Source of the DNA: Flavobacterium gelatinilyticum | GTDB lineage: Bacteria; Bacteroidota; Bacteroidia; Flavobacteriales; Flavobacteriaceae | Assembly: GCF_027111295.1 (NCBI RefSeq) | Contig: NZ_CP114287.1 | Coordinates: 3,100,001-3,164,000 of the forward strand | Direction of reading: 5' to 3' | Length of the DNA stretch: 64,000 nt | Part shown: in pieces, positions 61,457 to 64,000 of the stretch | Position numbering within the stretch: position 1 is the stretch's first letter | Layout: each line of letters opens with the position of its first letter | The notes under the pieces: model-generated | The model's database searches: none | What the model was told of the DNA's origin: nothing | Seen by the model: only the letters and a program-made list of their open reading frames with translations | Position numbers and translations under genes: made by a program

Positions 61457-61885
61457 TTATGACACTTTTTTCATCCTCCAGGTTCCTCTTCCGGGACTGT
61501 ATAAAACTGGTAAAAAACCATATCGAAATCCGATTTTCCGTTTAAAATACCATTTTCCGCCGGCTTCTGATTTATCCTGAGAAAAAGTTCCTTCATAATA
61601 AAGCGTTGGGTGTTTTTTATCCAATGTTTCTCTGTTTCCGCTGCCATCAATTGTACAATTCTTTGGCATAAATTTTTGAAACTTTATAACATTATTCCTC
61701 ACTTTCCCAATAACATTCCCTGTTTCTTTCATACCGCCGGTAGAAACATCATCGTTTACTTTTCCCTGAAAATCTGCTCCTTCGCAATTTTCGATTACAA
61801 TTGTAAAATTTGTTTTTTCAAAACCCATAGCGTTCTGAATTATCTCATTATCAAACTTGTAATACCCGTTCCAGTTTCCGGTCAT
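61457..61885 (-). CDS. Hypothetical protein, 142 residues
   Basis: Begins MTGNWNGYYKFDNE and is beta-rich (NFTIVIENCEGADFQGKV, KHPTLYYEGTFSQDKSEAGGKWYFKRK), like lipocalin-type or calycin-like small proteins. It has no signal peptide. I assign no function. It lies 15 bases upstream of the 61106 gene in the same set. Confidence 0.6.
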   Translation of the reverse strand: MTGNWNGYYKFDNEIIQNAMGFEKTNFTIVIENCEGADFQGKVNDDVSTGGMKETGNVIGKVRNNVIKFQKFMPKNCTIDGSGNRETLDKKHPTLYYEGTFSQDKSEAGGKWYFKRKIGFRYGFLPVLYSPGRGTWRMKKVS

Positions 61886-61909
61886 TCTTGTAGTTTTTAG
61901 TTAGTGATA

Positions 61910-62485
61910 TTAGATGCGTTTGTAGTGAAAACCTAAATTATAACTCGATCCGGCCCAAAATAGAAACAAAATCGCTCCGGAATTATCATAGGCATAATTC
62001 ACCAAAAGTCCATTGTCTTTTGCAAGTCCTATTCTGGTTTTGTGATTATTGTAGCCTCCGGCAAGATAAGGAATTCCATTTCTTTTCAGGTATTTATTGT
62101 CCGGATAAAAAAATCCGCTTTTTAGTTTACCCGTTAATTCCACGCGGTCAGTTACAGCATCATTCTTTTTTGTGACAAATCTTATTTTGTTTTCACTCAA
62201 AACCTTTACTTCAACTACATAAAAATCATCATAATCGTATTTTGAATCTTCAGATTTTACAAAATAATTCAGGTTATATCGTGTTTTAGAATCCTGAGAA
62301 TCTATGTTTTGTACATTTCCCTTTTCATCATACTTCAAATCCGGAAACAATTCATACTTCCCTTCGAGTTTTGATAAGTCGTTTTCAGACAATGCTGCCT
62401 TGTTTTCTTTTATCATTTTATCTGAAAATGAAGCACAGGAAGACAAAAACAGAATTAAAAAAAATGTAGAGAGAATTGTTTTCAT
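61910..62485 (-). CDS. Putative lipoprotein, 191 residues
   Basis: Start set at the ATG at 62485, which gives a lipoprotein signal (STFFLILFLSSC, C17); the frame extends 11 codons further. The mature part is polar and beta-rich (KYELFPDLKYD, DRVELTGKLKSGFFYPD, GAILFLFWAGSSYNLGFHYKRI). No family is recognised. It follows the 62500 gene by 14 bases. Confidence 0.62.
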   Translation of the reverse strand: MKTILSTFFLILFLSSCASFSDKMIKENKAALSENDLSKLEGKYELFPDLKYDEKGNVQNIDSQDSKTRYNLNYFVKSEDSKYDYDDFYVVEVKVLSENKIRFVTKKNDAVTDRVELTGKLKSGFFYPDNKYLKRNGIPYLAGGYNNHKTRIGLAKDNGLLVNYAYDNSGAILFLFWAGSSYNLGFHYKRI

Positions 62486-62499
62486 ACTTTGATATTTTT

Positions 62500-62937
62500 T
62501 TATTTCCAAAACTGCCACCAGTATTTTGTTTTTTCATCTCTTAGATCAATAGTTACATCGCCCGATTCTTCAATTTCCCAAACCGAAGCACTTTCGATAT
62601 CGACAGCATTTAAGTTAAGGAAAGAATCCATTTTTGAAAGCAGTTCTTCTTCTGCTAATTCACCAAATCTTCGAACAGCCAATATAGAGCTGTCATCGTT
62701 TTCTATACGCTGCATTCTGTCTGCCAGCAATTTTAAAGTTCCTTCTGAGTAATTAGTCGAAGTTTTTTTATCTATCTCAAAACCATCCTCGAAAATAAAA
62801 TAATCTGTTATGAGGAGAGAAAAAAACTGATTATCTCTTTTATCAAAATAAAACATTTCTGAAAATCTTTCAGGAGACTGACTCAATCCTGTTTTCAGCC
62901 AATTCTCTATTTGTTCCAAATTTTCGTTCTCGTACAT
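62500..62937 (-). CDS. Hypothetical acidic protein, 145 residues
   Basis: Acidic, cytoplasmic, mainly helical at the start (NLEQIENWLKTGLSQSPERFSEMFYFDKRD) with strands and a Trp-rich end (KYWWQFWK). No family is recognised. It is the first of four minus-strand genes. The end overlaps nothing; the lipoprotein ATG is 14 bases after its stop. Confidence 0.58.
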   Translation of the reverse strand: MYENENLEQIENWLKTGLSQSPERFSEMFYFDKRDNQFFSLLITDYFIFEDGFEIDKKTSTNYSEGTLKLLADRMQRIENDDSSILAVRRFGELAEEELLSKMDSFLNLNAVDIESASVWEIEESGDVTIDLRDEKTKYWWQFWK

Positions 62938-62991
62938 AAAAGCTTTTATGATAGTTCTTTACGAAGATAAGTAATAGGATTTCTCAAAACA

Positions 62992-63029
62992 AAAAAACCG
63001 CAATCTCATACTATGAAATTGCGGTTTTT
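62992..63029 (-). terminator. Terminator of tRNA-Ser
   Basis: AAAACCGCAAT pairs with ATTGCGGTTTT around a 13-base loop. On the minus strand T-runs follow the stem. It lies seven bases past the tRNA 3' end. Confidence 0.88.
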
Positions 63030-63035
63030 ATTTCG

Positions 63036-63122
63036 CAGAAAGGAAGGGATTCGAACCCTCGATACAGTTACCCATATACTAGCTTTCCAGGCTAGCTCCT
63101 TAAACCACTCGGACACCTTTCT
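63036..63122 (-). tRNA. tRNA-Ser(GGA)
   Basis: 87 bases read on the minus strand. Acceptor AGAAAGG pairs with CCTTTCT, discriminator G. The anticodon arm CTAGC-CTGGAAA-GCTAG gives anticodon GGA (reads UCC/UCU). The long variable arm and T-arm GAGGG-TTCGAAT-CCCTT are typical of class II tRNA-Ser. CCA is not encoded, so it must be added after transcription. Confidence 0.95.
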
Positions 63123-63184
63123 ATTTTAGGACTGCAAAGAACACAAAAAAAATTGAGTTTACAAAAAGTAAACTAAAAGTTTAC

Positions 63185-64000
63185 TTAAATACTTTTCTTA
63201 AATTCTTCCATAAACAGTTTTACAGCCTTTTTTTGATAGCCTCCCATTGTAAGCATATACGAATCTCTTTTGGTTGTAACTCCCGTAATCTGAATCGCTT
63301 TTAGATCGTCCCAGCCTTTTAGGGCTTTTTCGGCTACTATAGTTGCCCAATCACTGTTTTCGACCATTTGCAGCAAGGCGTGAATCGAATTTAATTCAAT
63401 CGAAATTTTGGGTTTCATATGGTGTTTTACGAATAAAATCTCTACATATTCTCTTGAATTTGATCCTCTTCCGGGCAAAATAAGCGATACTTCTTCTATT
63501 TTCTTGAACGGAATTTTATCTAAAACCGCCAGCGGATGCGATTTCGAAACCGCCATAACCATATTAGATCTGAACAAAGGCACTTTTTGGATCGACGGCC
63601 CAATTTCGTGTGAGGAAATAACCAAAACCAAATCGAGTTCGTTGTGAATTAATTTTTGTTCCAAAGATTCTGTTGTGCCGTATTCTACAACGATTTTGAG
63701 ATTTTGGTACGTTTTGGCAAATGCGTTTACAACGGGCAGGATCAGTAATCCAAAAATATAGGTTACTCCTATTCGAAGCTCACCGCCAATCATTTGGTTC
63801 AAATCTTCAATTGCCTGCTTGCCATTCTGTACATTTTCGAGCACTTTTTTGGCATGAATCAGGAAAACAGAACCGGCTTCTGTAAGCTGTATTTTTTTGC
63901 CAATCCTGACAAACAAAGGCATTCCGAGCTCTTCTTCCAGTTTTTTAATTTGCTGCGAAAGCCCCGATTGTGTTACAAAACACAATTCGGCTGCTTTTGT
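63185..64000 (-). CDS. LysR-family regulator, N-terminus beyond right edge
   Basis: The gene continues past the right edge: codons before 63985 read TKAAELCFVTQSGLSQQIKKLEEELG, the LysR winged HTH, so the true start lies outside. The TTG at 63985 is not a start. The co-inducer domain follows (about 70 residues on: GELRIGVTYIFGLLILPV). Similar regulators act on many targets, including oxidative-stress genes (OxyR type), but no key redox Cys pair is seen here. The stop is at 63185, 62 bases from the tRNA. Confidence 0.9.
   Translation of the reverse strand, partial: TKAAELCFVTQSGLSQQIKKLEEELGMPLFVRIGKKIQLTEAGSVFLIHAKKVLENVQNGKQAIEDLNQMIGGELRIGVTYIFGLLILPVVNAFAKTYQNLKIVVEYGTTESLEQKLIHNELDLVLVISSHEIGPSIQKVPLFRSNMVMAVSKSHPLAVLDKIPFKKIEEVSLILPGRGSNSREYVEILFVKHHMKPKISIELNSIHALLQMVENSDWATIVAEKALKGWDDLKAIQITGVTTKRDSYMLTMGGYQKKAVKLFMEEFKKSI

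Noticed and set aside
63985..64000. A start codon for the LysR gene at 63985
   Set aside because: It is an internal TTG in the HTH region; the frame continues past the edge with LysR-like residues.

Overview
The window is AT-rich chromosomal DNA of a Bacteroidota bacterium, most probably a Flavobacterium. The evidence is: promoter -7 boxes of the TAnnTTTG type with almost no Shine-Dalgarno sites; a DnaE with an N-terminal proofreading exonuclease; a MurF-alanine racemase fusion; a TonB-dependent receptor with a CarboxypepD_reg plug; AraC regulators built on TPR-transmembrane-HTH chains; and several families of long intergenic palindromes. Gene names rest on motifs and remembered family features; no database search was run.

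Layout. 0-4.6 kb: a lipoprotein cut by the left edge, an NTF2-like secreted protein, ammonium channel, tRNA m7G methyltransferase, LysE-type transporter and an alkyltransferase-like protein. 4.6-12.2 kb: an NtrY/NtrC-type two-component pair facing an HlyD-ABC export operon; the gap between them holds two GTTC-N6-GAAC dyads and a sigma-54-like promoter. 12.2-24.3 kb: L,D-transpeptidase, Mrp and Nfu Fe-S factors, ferredoxin, two SUKH (SMI1/KNR4) immunity-like genes, aspartate-semialdehyde dehydrogenase, MscL, MurF-Alr and envelope proteins. 24.5-33 kb: a probable metal-uptake TonB receptor with a His/Cys-rich partner, prolyl oligopeptidase, an oxidoreductase, and a complete IS481-family element with terminal inverted repeats and a 5-bp target duplication, inserted into a palindromic repeat. 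33-48.5 kb: dnaE, two lipoproteins, leuC-leuD-citramalate/isopropylmalate synthase-leuB, an RRM protein, rpsP-rimM, a four-helix-bundle gene bracketed by repeats, and a tRNA methyltransferase.

48.7-58 kb is the most interesting part: a double-glycine peptide export island. It encodes an HlyD fusion protein, a C39-peptidase ABC exporter, six short minus-strand peptides with related leaders and Cys-containing cores, one Cys-free plus-strand GG peptide, a VKOR-thioredoxin fusion whose N-terminus looks like a catalytically dead C39 domain, and a TPR-AraC regulator. Every core has an even number of cysteines (4, 4, 4, 6, 2, 2, 0), which suggests that the VKOR fusion forms disulfides in peptides exported and trimmed by the ABC transporter.

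58-64 kb: glutaryl-CoA dehydrogenase, a DUF3050 protein, an SGNH-hydrolase lipoprotein, a cluster of four small minus-strand genes of unknown function, tRNA-Ser(GGA) and a LysR regulator cut by the right edge.
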